A DNA stretch of 64,000 nucleotides from Sistotremastrum niveocremeum HHB9708 (lineage: Eukaryota; Basidiomycota; Agaricomycetes; Sistotremastrales; Sistotremastraceae), in NCBI GenBank assembly GCA_001630475.1, contig KV419418.1, positions 215,558-279,557 of the forward strand. Reading direction: 5' to 3'. Below, piece by piece: positions 11,986-24,500 of the stretch. The translations under genes were made by a program, and so were the position numbers. The notes under the pieces were generated by a model that worked only from the letters and a program-made list of their open reading frames with translations, made no database searches and had not been told where the DNA came from. Every line of letters begins with the position of its first letter. Position 1 is the stretch's first letter.

Positions 11986-13698
11986 TTACCAAGCCATCAT
12001 TCCGTCGACTTTAGAGCCGTCCTTCAGATTGAAAGAGAAGTGTGCCCCGATACCGGGATTAGAATCATCGTCTGGGGCATTGGATCCTCCCGAGAATGAT
12101 GCAGGGCCAACATCAGAAGATGATTTGTGCAGCGTGAAGTCGAACCGGAGATTGCTTGGTGCAGCTTCAACGAAGGATGGATGAAAGTCGGGTACATTGG
12201 AAGAACTTTGAGGGAATGTAAGCTGGATAGGAGCATTATATGTTCTGCTCGTTATTGAGAAGGATCCGGGCGATTCTAAAGTGGTAGCAATTGCTAGAGG
12301 ACTACGGTTTTGGTGAATAAAAGTTTCCACCGGGAAGGAGCCGAAGGCACATACGCTTGATGAGTCTGAACATCCAATGCAGTAGGAGATGAAGCACCGC
12401 CCTCTAGAATGGCATTGATAATGATTGGCGCCTTCTGCGTTGCGAGCCTGAGGGATTTGGATGATTTGAATGTACCCGTGATAGGGGCGTTGGAGGTGAC
12501 GATCGAAGCACGTTCGGCGTATATAGACTAGTGCACGGGGTAAGTAGGTAATACAACCCTGTGAATACGCAAGTGAAAAGCTTACTTCGACATGAATGGG
12601 CGCTTCGATCGTTGACAGGGACAGCGATCGGAAGGTTACGTCATTGAGGAGAGGTCCAATGGTGTGAGTGAAGAAGGGCATGTCTGTCTCGAAGTCGAAG
12701 GTCCCACTATGTGCAAGCCCTTCCTCGTTATATTCTTCAAGCTTTCCGAGAGGTAATCTTGCCAAAACGGCGAAAACAGGAAGCTTTTTCACATTTCCTC
12801 TTGGTAGAACGGATGACTTGAAGCGGAAAGGCAGAATGAGACATATGTCACAATAAAGAAAGCAAAGTGAACATACATATATCATGAGCCCCTCCCTATC
12901 TTCCTCCTGAACGGGACACACCCGGACTATGCTGAGAAGATCAGGAGAATCATAGAAGACTTCGACCTCGATGACAACGTCTTGTATTGAAGGGTCGGTA
13001 ACAACGGTTATGTTTCCGGATGAAGCTCCTCTCGAGTGTACGAAAACCTGGGGTGTATTGCGAGGGATGATGAAACTCGTTGAGCTATGGTATGCCGGTC
13101 GTGCTATTGAAAGGTCTGGAAAGATAGGGAGTGGTAGGGCTGGAAGAGCTGGAAGAGCTGGAAGAGCTGGAAGAGCTGGAAGAGCTGGTGGGAAGTTGTT
13201 TGGAAGGTTCGTAGCCTGAATATGCTGATGTGGTCGTCGCCTTTCTCCAGGTAAGTCCAGCGGTGCATCCCACTTGGTTGAACAAGTGGTCTCCGACAGA
13301 CGTCTCTGTTCTTCTCTAAACCATTCCTCTTCTTTAACTACCTATAGGAGGAACCTTAATCATTGATGGTCTCTTATATTGAAACAGCGTACCCAATGGC
13401 CGTGCCTTGGTCTTGTCAGGCCGACAGAAACGCCAGTTATCGTTCCAACCAATGAAAGAATGCCCAGCGCGATTAACAGTGCTAGTAGGAATCGGGTGAG
13501 GGATCGACGAGTCGCGTCCTGATTGGCATTATCGGAATAGAAATCTCGGCGTAGCAGGGGCTCTGTTGCTGGAGGAACATAAGCAGGAGGTGGTTCGCTG
13601 TCCGCGGGTCTTGATGTGCCGGCTTCGAGCTCGGCGTTGTCGGTTCTCGGCGAGCTCGTCGCTTTGCTAATTGATGCTGTATCCCCCAAGACGATCAT
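11986..13698 (-). CDS. Membrane-anchored protein with TSNAPI-type segments
   Basis: 496 aa from exons (minus strand) 13393-13698, 12877-13341, 12586-12816, 12355-12527 and 11986-12301. The N-terminal cytosolic part is Pro-rich (EPPPAYVPPATEPLL). One membrane helix follows at about residues 70-97 (FLLALLIALGILSLVGTITG), giving a signal-anchor layout with the large C-terminal part probably outside. The ectodomain starts with a Pro-rich stalk holding an (Ala-Leu-Pro)n tandem repeat. It continues with beta-rich segments such as SIVTSNAPITGTFKSS and TSRTYNAPIQLTF. Basidiomycetes have many uncharacterised anchored proteins of this style (DUF7330-like is one possibility I cannot confirm). No enzyme motif is visible. 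It is divergent from the Hrp1-like gene, with about 360 bp between start codons. Confidence 0.7.
13139..13192 (+). repeat. 9-bp tandem repeat (gctggaaga)n inside coding exon
   Basis: Five perfect copies of gctggaaga at 13139-13183 are followed by a degenerate copy. On the minus strand it encodes a run of Ala-Leu-Pro in the chosen frame. The other open frame reads poly-Ser but stops shortly after. Confidence 0.9.
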
Positions 13699-14056
13699 GG
13701 TAGAAAGAAAGATGGGTTTCACTGGTCAGCTAAGGCTGCGGCCGCAGCTATAGGTGACGACTCACTATTGGTTATCATTCCAGCGCCCCGGGATTGCGTA
13801 ATTCTGAGATGGTGCGATCGAGTCTCCTGCACTACTACTCAGCGCCCTTTGTCTTCAAAAGAATTTCAAGCAGTTGAAGCTCTGAAGATAAGCCTTAATA
13901 TCCGGCCGAATTTTCGCTTTGTAGTCGGGGAGGAGAGGGCTCCGGCGGCGGTCGAGAAGGCGGCCGATAGACGCGTCGGGGCGGCCAAATCGACCCTGAG
14001 GCGGAGTCGGAGTGCAAATCTTTTTTGTTCCTTCTCTCATCATCGCTCCCGACAAC
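13699..14056. promoter_or_regulatory. Divergent promoter region
   Basis: Shared upstream region of the minus-strand membrane protein and the plus-strand Hrp1-like gene. An ACGCGT hexamer occurs near 13970 on a GC-rich background; no TATA box is clear. Confidence 0.4.
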
Positions 14057-16290
14057 AGTGAGTTCCCTTGTCGGCTAAGCATCCAACGCTGACGACTTTC
14101 TTAGTGTCTGATCTCGACGCTGACCTTTACGGTGACCTCTATGGTGCTGACGAACCCTCCCTTGAAGACCCCCCAGTCCCTGCGAAGAAGGCAGACCCAA
14201 AACCAGCTCCGACAGCTCCGGCGAAAGAGATTACTTCGACGACCGCGTCAACGACTGCAACGACAACACCAACTCTTTCTTCAGCAACTGAATCAAAGCC
14301 TCAAACACAGAATGCCACTGAAAACGCCGCGCCCTCGAAACCTCTGGACGCGAATCCACCGGCAGCGACATCCTATGCCTCCCAGATCGCATCGCAATAC
14401 ATGTCTCAAAACAAATCAACACCTCCTACATCATCAATTCCTACCGTTTCCGGCGCCCAGCCAATACAGACCGTGACCACGTCTGATTACAATCCGCCCC
14501 CTCCATCACGCGAGGCCGCGTACTCCAACGTGGCACCAATACCTGGTGCTGGGGGCGCATCTGGTGGACCTCCGGCCTACTATGAACACCGGGGCGTGCG
14601 TCCTTCAGAAATGAAAGAAGAAGGGTGAGTGTTCTATTCCATCATCGTGATCTGTCTCGTTCCAGAGGCTGTGTCGTCTTGGGCTTCGACGTCTTGCATG
14701 GGACCGTTCGCATATCGGCCGCGTAGCACTTAGTCTACCGCTAGCCTGCACCATAGCACACTAGCTACTAGCTATTCAGCGTCACGCATAGTCTACTCGA
14801 CTAGTCAAATACTCTGGCGTCTCTCTTAGCCCGTTAGCTCAGACAAGTCCCTCATGGCCTCTTTCTGTTCATACTCTACGATTCTTTACTAATAACATGC
14901 TCTGCTTTCCCCCCATAATCTCAATCCTCCGTGTCATTCAACCTCGCAATTTTCCTTCGGCGACCCACCTCTCCGCTTATCCAGAAAGATGTTTATCGGT
15001 GGATTAAATTGGGATACGACAGACGGTGCAGTCTATAGAAATCGCTCACTATTGTGTCAGAGATATTTAACTTTGTTTATATCATTTAGAGGGCCTTCGA
15101 GATTATTTTACGCAATTTGGCAAGGTCGATGCATGCACGATCATGCGAGACCCGTCGGGTCGATCACGCTGTTTCGCTTTCTTAACGTTTGAGGACCCCG
15201 CATCCGTTAATGCTGTTATGGTACGAGAACATCATCTCGATGGTAAAATTGTTTGTCATTTTTACGATGCTTGTGAGACCCTGAAGCAACTGAAATTGAC
15301 TTGTTTGTTTCGGTAGATTGACCCTAAGCGAGCTATTCCCAGACAAGAACATAGCCGTTCGCAGAAATTATTTATTGGTGGTCTCGCACCAACCGTGACT
15401 TCGGAATCGATGCGAGAATTCTTTGCTCAATTCGGAAAGGTCGTCGACTCAACTGTCATGCAAGATCGTGAGACTGGGCGAAGTAAAGGATTTGGATTCG
15501 TGACGTTTGAAGATACGAATGTCGATCCTATTCTCGGCTTCGGTTTACTAGAGATTGACGGGAAAATGGTATGTCAGTTTGTGTGGCGACATAATTGATC
15601 TTTTATATGCATTGTACTAGATTGACGTCAAGCTCGCGCAACCTCGAGGTCATCGCGATCATCCTGGCAGCGTATACGGCCAGGGAGGTCAACAAGGTAA
15701 TTTCGGTAGTGAGACTAGTACTCCACCCATCCAGAATGCTGCTGCGACTGGTATGGGCAACGGAGCAAGTACACCGTTCGATCCTCAGGTTTGTTCCGTG
15801 CTTTCGACTTTCTCTTATTCAGATACTCATAACTCTTTGACAATAGGCTCTGGCTCAGCTATACCAACGAATGTTCAGCCAGATGAACGGCGCTAATATG
15901 GGTATGAATCCAATGATGGGTGGGATGAATCCTATGATGGGCATGGGTGCCGGTATGGGAGGAGGTATGGGCATGGGCACAGGAATGGGTATGGGAGGAG
16001 GAGCAGGGTATATGAACCCGATGGCCGGCATGAGAGGTGGTATGGGTATGGGTATGGCAGGAGGAGGTCCGGGGATGGGCCGTGGCGGCGCTGCTGGTCC
16101 CGGAATGGGTATGGGTATGGGCGGAGCCGGAGCGACGGGAGGCGCTGGAGGTGCCGGTGCCGGTGCCGGTGCTATTGGCGGAAATATTCCGCGAGGCCCA
16201 AGGGGTCAAGGACCTATGGGTGGCGGCGGTCCTGGTCCTCAGAGATCCAATCGGGGAGGATCTCACTTCCATCCGTACGCAAGAGGGTGA
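14057..16290 (+). CDS. HRP1: Hrp1/Nab4-like RNA-binding protein, two RRMs
   Basis: 528 aa from exons 14057 (A of ATG), 14105-14624, 14985-15025, 15090-15250, 15317-15568, 15621-15788 and 15847-16290. Residues 1-170 are acidic then Ser/Thr/Pro/Gln-rich. RRM1 (about 176-250) starts MFIGGLNWDTTD and contains GRSRCFAFLTFEDP, VKEH-like VREHHLDGKI and then DPKRAIPR. RRM2 (about 255-340) has KLFIGGLAPTV and GRSKGFGFVTFEDT. The spacing and linker match Hrp1/Nab4 (cleavage factor IB) and its animal relatives DAZAP1/Musashi, which bind AU/UAUA-type RNA in 3'-end formation and mRNA export. The C-terminal 150 residues are Met-Gly-rich low complexity ending in an RGG-like HPYARG, as in other hnRNPs. The start codon is interrupted by an intron, and the 360-bp intron 14625-14984 is unusually long for this window. 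Confidence 0.88.
14058..14104 (+). other. Intron splitting the start codon
   Basis: A GTGAGT donor follows A at 14057, and the acceptor cttag precedes TGTCTGAT. Splicing creates ATG-TCT-GAT (Met-Ser-Asp). Without it no in-frame ATG exists before position 14400. Confidence 0.65.
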
Positions 16291-18543
16291 AGAGTGGCAG
16301 ATTCGGTAGCTGATTCAGAGACCTGATTTCGAGTGCAAGCCTTGGCGATTGTCGCAGGGAACTGCTTTGTTCATAGTCATGCCTGCTTGTAATTATCGTA
16401 TACAGTCATACACCCCTGTTATAGTCATAATTTTTATATGTCGCTTTATGTATGGAATTGATGCTGATGATAGCTCGCGGGCGAGAAGCTTACACTGAAT
16501 GACGTACCGAGTGACGGTGGGCCACTAGCTAGCCATGTACATGTATAGCAACCATAGTACTGCGGAGATCTTCCTAACCTTGGAGAGTGCTTGCACAAGT
16601 GCAGCACAAGCTGACCGACACCCGGCATTTATTTTTCTTGAAAGCTTTCGAGTTCGAACAATTTTATTTGGCACGGCGGGACGTTGCACCTTACGGTCTA
16701 CTGATGCAAGATCCTGAGCGCTCCCAAGTGCTCTATATCTCGACGAATTTTGATTGCGCTTTCAAGTATGGCTTGGCTTGAGAGCAGGTAGCGTATCAGC
16801 GAGTGTTTCCTGATTTGTTTTTTTCTCTCTTCGATTCGTATATTCCCTTGAGGTGTAGTCTACTTTGTAAAAAAGGTGTCTCCACGTCCGTCTGAGTCTC
16901 GTACCTCAGTCCAGGAATATTCTCGTCCATCCGTACCCGGAAACATGAAACGGATGGACACGGTTTTTTTATCTGAATAGTAGTTATGGAGAATCGAAGC
17001 CATAAGATCGAATTTTCTCGGATCATAGGATGCCATATCCATCATAACCCTCCAGAGTACCTAAGTATTGAATAGTTAGTCCAGAAACGTCAGAAACGAG
17101 GTATACTCGTGTCACCAATAAGGCCCCAACAAGCGCGAGACTCGCGGCGAGAGGGCATCTGATGGCGATATATATATCAGGAGCTCACAGCATACCATCT
17201 GGAGACCTTCAGTCGCACCCGTCTCACCTCTTGTCACTTGTGTCCGTGTCCTCTTCAATGCTCCATGCGTGCTATTCCGAGACATGAATGTCAACACTCA
17301 ACAGAACGCAGATAGAGCGCCGACACGGCCGAGTTTCAAATTCAACATCGTGTCATACACTATCGGAGGATACAGACACTGCCCTGTGGCCCAATCCTCG
17401 GTCAGGTGAAGGCTCGCTGCCAATTTCGGGCTGAGATGGCCTCTGCGTGATGAGAGGCTCACACGAGGTCACAGAGGGCCTGTCAGAGGCGGAACCTCGG
17501 ACGAAACTGATTTCAAACGCAAGTCAACTCTGCATCAATTCAGCCCACAGCTGACTTTTCCAGGCAAGTTTCCAGGTCGTGTTGCGCGCCTGGTCAACAC
17601 AAGAACGTATGCCGGAAAGTTCGACTCGGTGTCAGAGTCTAATCTAAGGCTGTGCTTCTTTGTTGATACGTAACCGCCGACCTACACGAGGTTTTTGAGT
17701 GTTGCTCATTGGTTCTTTGCTTCAGTAATGGCACGGGCCTCTATTATCCATGAACTTGCGGGCGGACTGGTATATGTTGGTTTGCGAGAGGACGCTGAGA
17801 GATCATTGCGGGAACAAGTGGGTCACATATTTCAGGCTTGGGCGATTACTAACACGTTCCCGGCCTGCTTTTCGCCGAACAATTAGCGCTCTATGTTATT
17901 TTTCATCTAGCGCCCGACCGAGTGCCCCAATTCACAAGCCTATCCACGATCGAATTCGCCTTGTTCAATGTGTACCAGCGACACAGAGAATCGGACAGAC
18001 TGGACCTTCAATTTCAGTCATACGCTAGTTGATCAACTCTGGTATGATCACGTCCCGAAATTTTCATTCCGGGGAGATTGCGATGAACCCATGAATACAT
18101 GCAGATCTAGGGCAGCATCCGCACGTTGTGAAGAATTTCAGCCTCTCAAGCAAAAACCTTCCGACTATCATTTCTTTTTCCTTCCACCAAAGGGAAGTCA
18201 GTGAACCCACTGATAGGCATCCCACCAACACGTCACGACCTCAAGGTCAACACGAGGCGTTTTGTTTTCACCAACCATTACCACTCGCATCAAGATGTTG
18301 CTACTACACAGTTGCAGACGTCTGCAGTATGATAGGGGTGCTGTCTGTACCGCCGCTGAACGTTCAAGGGCTGTCATGTCCAATTGTGCGCGGGATGCCG
18401 CCATCCCTCTGCAGACGACTGTGTTCGGACGTAAGCCAGATGGCTGTGGGATCAAGAAGCCGCGATTATCATGTCAGTCATATAAAAACTACAACGATCT
18501 AGCCTATCTCACTAACATCCCCCATTTTGAAAGTCGTCTCATC
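16291..18543. other. Gene-poor region, 2.25 kb
   Basis: Only short frames occur on either strand, none with a domain or a plausible exon chain. No repeat or RNA gene is recognised. The right end is the promoter of the next gene (TATA box at 18481). Confidence 0.5.
18481..18487 (+). promoter_or_regulatory. TATA box (TATAAAA) of bHLH-like gene 1
   Basis: TATAAAA lies 63 nt upstream of the proposed start codon at 18544. Confidence 0.5.
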
Positions 18544-19577
18544 ATGAACAGAAATACCGGATTTCCGTCGTATCCGAACAATATGGCCAGTTCCTCATCA
18601 AGTCCACCGTTCCGTGAATCCGCAAATTCTTCAGACCAGAACTCTACTCGTAGTACGCGACAACCGCCGACAAACTTCGAAATCGCTGAAATATTTTCTC
18701 ATGCAGGATATCTTCCTACTCAGCACCATTCATCGCGAACGGCCAGCTACGAAGGTTATTCATCAAATATGGCCTCTCAGACCTCGTCCGATACCCAAGG
18801 TGAATCTAAGAGCCTTTCGAAGAAAATAGCCGATCTAATTGAGATTCAATAGGCTTTCGTTCATCCAGCACTGTAATTAATCCTCACGATTATGCATCTC
18901 CGATCCCACGCAGGAGAGCTGCCCCTCTTTCAGCCTCGGTGGATCTGCCGCTCTCAGTCCCAGATTTTGAGACTTCACACTACGACTATAGTGAGTTTAG
19001 TCTAAGAAGTGACACTTGTAAAAACTGACATCTACCCGAGATTTTGCTTCAATCTCCGGCTCGCGGTTTGACCATTACGAGGAAGAGACGAATGCTACTC
19101 CACAGTCTACTACCGGGACCAGCGAAGAAACCAAGATGTCCCGTGACGCAAAGCGAGAAAACGAGCGCCGAGCGCAGAAGAAGATGAGCGATGCAGGGAA
19201 GACTATCGTCGCTTGGGTCAAGGAAAACGAACCCGACGTCGGAAAGGTCGGCATTGCCGATGCGATAGCAATCGAACTACAGAGAGACAGGTTAGCGCGC
19301 TTTTCTGTCGATCTCACCCAGAAATTAATGCATATTTCAGGCGCTTAAGGTTAGATTTGACACATTTCAGCGATCATAACCTTGGACTTAATCCCATTTT
19401 AGTCAAGAAGTTTCCAATCTGCTCGCAGAGCTGCGTAGCTTGCAAGCGAAAAATAACCACCTCCAGATGACCAACGACCACTTGCTGAAAATGCTGTGGG
19501 ATCACGCTACTGCCACTCAAGACGCGGCTTTGCAAAACAAGCTGCAACATTTTGTGTCGAAGCAGCACGGAGACTAG
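18544..19577 (+). CDS. bHLH/leucine-zipper-like protein 1
   Basis: 272 aa from exons 18544-18799, 18853-18990, 19041-19290 and 19403-19577. The first 165 residues are Ser/Thr/Asn-rich and disordered. A basic stretch (SRDAKRENERRAQKKMSDAG) leads into an amphipathic helix (KTIVAWVKENEP). A Gly-containing loop and second helix follow (GKVGIADAIAIELQR), then heptad leucines (LLAELRSLQAKNNHLQ...LLKML). That order is basic, helix, loop, helix, zipper, which suggests a DNA-binding dimer. The canonical bHLH His-x-x-x-Glu-Arg contact set is only partly present, so DNA binding is inferred. The final phase-2 intron lies exactly between helix 2 and the zipper, as in genes 3 and 4. First of four same-strand paralogs. 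Confidence 0.62.
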
Positions 19578-21096
19578 ACCATGGATAATGATATCTTAGA
19601 TCACGAGATTCTCCACCGGTTGTAGAGACTGCGTTTGTATCCCGGATTTTCCTTATCCATAGAGTTTTGTGGACTGTTTATTATGCCTTAGCTTATCATT
19701 AGTAGTGGGTTGTAGCAGCGTTGAGCGTCTGACGATTGGGTCACGGAGGATTTAATATTGTAAAATACCGAAATGAGACATCGTGTCTTCTATTTTCACG
19801 TCATTTCCATTTCCATAACCGACATTCAATGCAGAACCTTCGATTCAACACTTCATAGAGGTTAGACCATCTCAATTTCTAATGAATGTGCCTTTCGCAA
19901 AGATTGTCGACAGAGATTTTCAAATCGAGACCGGCATATATGCGCTGTGTGTGTAGGGAACAGGATCTGGAAGTGGCGGATTATCCCCAAATTATTATTT
20001 TGACCTCACATGAACACGAGTATTTTATTACCTAACGAGGGGACTTGGGTCATCACTCCCTGAAACAAGATTAATCACTCGAAAATCCCGACCGATGTTT
20101 AGTACGTAGAAATGAGCTATGGAGGTTCTTCTAATTCCTGCCCTGAAAATCATAGGAAAACAATATTGAGGAGGGACCTCCACTCTTGAGGTTGAGCGGT
20201 CTTCTCAGGGAGCCCATCGTAAGTTTGTGAGGACATTGCCAAGTTCAGCATAGTTGGGGAAGATCACTGAGGATACATGGTTTATCTCATGCGACAGACG
20301 CTTACCCACAAAATCCCAAAGCAAATGATTTGAGTAGTTCCAGATTGTGCTACTTTGTACCCTTCTTCTTGAACCGATTTTTGTAAGTAAAGCCTGCGGG
20401 ATGATTTTCTGGTACCCGACTCGGAGATTTTTCGATGAAAAGCTACCTAAAATTTTGAGGCATCATGCTATCGTAATTCTAGTATTCTTCGAGATTTTTT
20501 GCCGTCGTTCGTGTGAGATAAGCGTCGTTCTTCTTCACTGCGTTTGATCGGAATAAAAAATTAGGGTTCGACCACACAGGCAGAGGTTCCAGTGTCTATG
20601 AAGAATTTTCACGCGAAGTACTATATCTCATGAATTCTTGCAGTATTCACTGAGACATACACCAATGAGGCTGCTAAATGTGATTCCTGGTGCTCTAGAG
20701 AGCACTTCTACGATAGATCTAGAAATGCCAGTAGCTTTGATACTGGACTGCAGGTGCCACTCGGCGAGGAGCGCCACTTTGATCATTACTCCTTGAACCG
20801 TGGAAGCTCGCCAAGCTGCCACTGCTCGATCGACCGAAGATTGAGAGACTTTCCTCATTAACCCCTCGGGAAGCACATTCTCCCGCGGAAAAGAGGGCCT
20901 GAGAATGTGGCGGTTATCGAAATGGCGGCTTGAATGAGCACTCTACTATTAATGAGCGCTGCTACCAGTGGCTTCGGATACGGTCAGGGCAGCGGACTTG
21001 GGCGTCTCTCTTTGCTGGAAGTCTGTGAAATGCTTTTCACGAACCCTATATATACGCCCATAAGAATGGTCCTACCATCTGGTTAGAATTCGTTCT
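19578..21096. other. Intergenic region, 1.5 kb
   Basis: No gene is supported. The right end contains the TATA box of bHLH-like gene 2. Confidence 0.5.
21047..21054 (+). promoter_or_regulatory. TATA box (TATATATA) of bHLH-like gene 2
   Basis: TATATATA lies 43 nt upstream of the ATG at 21097, implying a very short 5' leader. Confidence 0.5.
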
Positions 21097-22181
21097 ATGT
21101 CGTTTACGCAGTCCAATCAGCGCAACATTCCCCCTTTCATGACCTCCTCGTCTGCGATGGACTGGTCACACTTCAGGAATGCTGAACAGCCTGAAAACGA
21201 ACCTCATGCTCCACTCGCTTTGCCTGCAGTCGTCCACCATCATGATGATAACACCAACTGGCCTGCATCGTTCAATACCGGGACATCATCGGGTGAGGAC
21301 GGACATGCATACTTCGCGTGACAATGCTAAAGACATGCTTTGAAGACGCTACGGCCTTTCGAATGGATGGCATCAGCCCAGCCAGCTTCCCTCATCCCGC
21401 TCAATCAACGTGGGACCCGTATTCTGGTACACAGTCCTGAGTATCAACGATGTAGACATACTCATTCTCATAATTTGGACAGAGAATGTACAGATTCCTG
21501 CACAGCGCTTCAACGCGATGAGTAGGAACGGCTCGAACGCAAGTTACAGAGGCTTCCGCCCCGATAATAACGACACACACGAGTTCATCGCGGTCACCGA
21601 CAATATAGGCGGTGGTCAGACTCAACATTATGCTCAGCCGAACATGCAAAGGAGCTCTGGCGTTCAAGCTGAGGAGTCCGAGGCCTCGAGTGTTTCGGAG
21701 ATGCCTTCCGGGGACAGCTCCCATCGCCGAGCTGAGCTCAAGGCACGACGGAAGCTAACAGAAGCCAAAGCAAGGCTTCATGCACGCGTCCAGGAACGGT
21801 CGGGGAGGCGCCTTCATGGGCATGCGGAGAACATCAATTATCTTGTGACTGCCGCCAAGTGAGTACATCTCTCATGCGAAAAAGCGTTGTTCTCATCGTG
21901 GACAGGCAAGATAGGTAGATTCTAAGTTTTGAGTATGGCGAACGAAGAAACTGACAGGCTTTTTCAGCGAGCAGATGCAGCTACTGCGTCGAGAGAACGC
22001 GACGCTGAAGAACGACATCATAGAACTTCGCCGCAAGTACGACACACTTAAACAGCAGGTTGTGCCCAGTGTGCGCAAGAATCGAAGCGATATGCCAAGG
22101 CAACCGAATTCAGTAGGTCTACCCCGAGAGCACGAATGGCAGGCCACAGAAAGTCAGACCGCGTCGAGGATGGCTCGTTGA
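21097..22181 (+). CDS. bHLH/leucine-zipper-like protein 2
   Basis: 288 aa from exons 21097-21292, 21346-21426, 21483-21858 and 21968-22181. A disordered N-terminal half (Asn/His/Ser-rich) is followed by SSHRRAELKARRKLTEAKAR, a long basic helix. LHGHAENINYLVTAA sits in the position of helix 2, and a zipper follows (EQMQLLRRENATLKNDIIEL). The basic region shares the HRR.E pattern with genes 3 and 4, but helix 1 is more polar and less typical. The last intron has the same phase and place as in the other copies. It is the most divergent member; function as a transcription factor is inferred from the layout only. Confidence 0.55.
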
Positions 22182-24500
22182 TCCTAGGATACACGAGGAT
22201 ACATGAGGCAACGAGAGATGGACATATCTAGACAATCAGGACAATCAGTATGCAGTTCTTCGTATGAGACAGTCGAGTACATTTTCTTAGTTCCGGAAAC
22301 CCCTTGTAAACTTAGCACCGCCTACGCTCCGGAAGCGCCTTCGGATTCCGGATATACCGAAGCGGATCTTGGTTACCTTAGCAACCACGATCCATCAAAC
22401 TTCAAAGTGATCTACGAAAGTGGCTGATCGCCCACATCATCGATAGTCGTCATTGTTTGCACGAGAATTGCGTGTGTGAAGAGAATCATAAAATGGAGGG
22501 ATGTGTTCCCCGATGAACGCAAATGGGATTGTAGTGCCAGTTCTGTTGTGAAGCCTCGAGTTTCCAGAGTTTCCGGTTTGTGTGGGGTGAAAAGTAAGAA
22601 GGGGACTGAAGAGGAACGATCGACTCTAGGTGCGTATCGGAATGCGCAAGTCATGCAGACTCCAGATCCATGACGTGCAGAAGCAGACGCGACCTTGGCT
22701 TCATGTTGAGTCATTGCACAATGGCCTGGAGGCTGAAAGGCGAATCAAAGATCTGTTGGCAGGATTACGCCTCGAACCTCAATCGACGACTCCTATCAGG
22801 TCCTGAGTGACTGGGAGTCAGAAATGAAAGGAAGAGTCGAGGGAAATGATTACATTACATAAGCGAGTCTTAGGTAATAAAGCTATGCGACACCGCTTTC
22901 ACTAGAAAATTCACTGCCTTCCAGTTCGGCAGGCTGAGCAACATTCCGAAGGCGATACATGGCGGGAACAAGGATCTGTACATGCCCTGACTCGATTGCA
23001 GATGACAGCGTTTGGGGTGCTGTACACCTTCATGTGTACCTTGAGCAAGTCGAGTGACTCGAGTCGAATGACCAGAACATGGATCCAGTTACAATAATGT
23101 AGATCGTGGTAGGGGTGTGATAGCGGGGCACATCAACTGCATGCTACATGTGCGATCCACGGGAGGTGCGTGCGAGAGAAATGAAACAACAGTGGCTGCA
23201 CTGAAGCGACACAAGCAGCGTATGATAGCGTCGCAGCGAAAGATAGGAGAAACGGAGAAACTTTCTTCGACAGGAGATTTTATTCAGCCGTTAAACATGA
23301 AGCTTGGCTCAGACTTACCACGATCACGGTCTGCGTTTGGATAGAAGGCTATGTTTGAGCTTGAACAGCGGATGTTGGAGTCTTCTCATGAGCTGATGAA
23401 GTGATTTGGAAGTCTTAATGCCTTGTGGGAGAAAGGCAAAATAAGCAACGAGGAATCATGCCCTCAATTGAGTCTGAAGGATTCCTGACGAATGCCATGC
23501 CTGGCCCCGAGATTTGGAACTCGATATCTCGAAGAGTGAACGATTGGGATTTCAGGATGCTGGCGGTTGTCGCATTTCACCCCATCGCGTCTTTTCCCGC
23601 TCCATGCCTCCGGGTCGATGCATGTAACTCGTGCCGTACCATTCTCAGGGAGCGCATCAACCGCAAGAGCGGGTTAGGCGCAAGAGAGTAGCGCCAACTT
23701 TAGTAGAGCTGAGTTTAGCAGTTGGGGAGGCTCGATTTCAATCTCCGACAAGCGTCCCACTGGCGTCACTTTCCCAGCTAGGCAGAGATTATGATACGCC
23801 CGGGGCTAATGGTATACATGCTTCTGGTATTAGAGGTTCATTATGTTCTTCCCTCCCAGTATCAGGTTGTGGATCCTGAGCCAGTCAACAAGTTTTTTGA
23901 CGATATCTGTAAGAAGTGACTCCATACGAAATCGAAATGAGGGCTTTAAAAATTCATTTCAGCCCCTCAGTAAAGGAAAACTCCATTCAACTACGGCAAT
24001 GCGGCTGATGCCAGCGATACATTGCAGAGCTTGACCTTTGCTCCTCATTGCATTACGAAGCGGATGATCCTGCAACAATCGTTACTGGAAGCTGCCTTTC
24101 TGCCTCGTGTTGGATGGGAGGCCAATTGTGAAATCCATAACAGCATGAGATTGAGCGATTGAGTCTCTTGAGCCTGAACCCCAGTGTTGAGGCGCATTGA
24201 TCATGCTCCATACTGTGAGTCTCGTTCGGAACTTGCAAATAGATTTCTTACCTTGTATTTATGCCAGCTTTCTTGTCTCGGACTATAAACTTCTTGTTCG
24301 CCAGTCATTCTGTTTTGGAAGAGTGTGCCCATCATCCCCTTCCTACTTCCTTCCATTAGCTCTCGAGCACGTCCTGCGATCAGCACAACTCAGCTCTGCT
24401 ACCCGTCAATGCCTGCTTTCCGTTCCTCGAGCCGACTTTCGACTGGTGGGACGCTTTGCATCATGTCCCTGTCTTCGCTTGAACGTTTGATATAGCTCCC
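22182..24500. other. 2.3-kb gap in the bHLH-like cluster, possible decayed copies
   Basis: No complete gene could be built. Short coding-like stretches occur: a 74-codon frame at 22203-22427, a coiled-coil-like LEAERRIKDLLAGL near 22730-22790, and a basic ALKRHKQRMIASQRK near 23200-23250. They could be remnants of further cluster members or chance. A short direct repeat (ggatacacga/ggatacatga) lies at about 22189-22208. Confidence 0.3.

Noticed and set aside
13085-13285. Poly-Ser reading of the 9-bp repeat
   Set aside because: That frame stops just after the repeat, whereas the Ala-Leu-Pro frame is continuous with both flanking exons.
14820-14850. TTAGCTCAGA resembling a tRNA A box in the long HRP1 intron
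   Set aside because: No B box or cloverleaf partner downstream.
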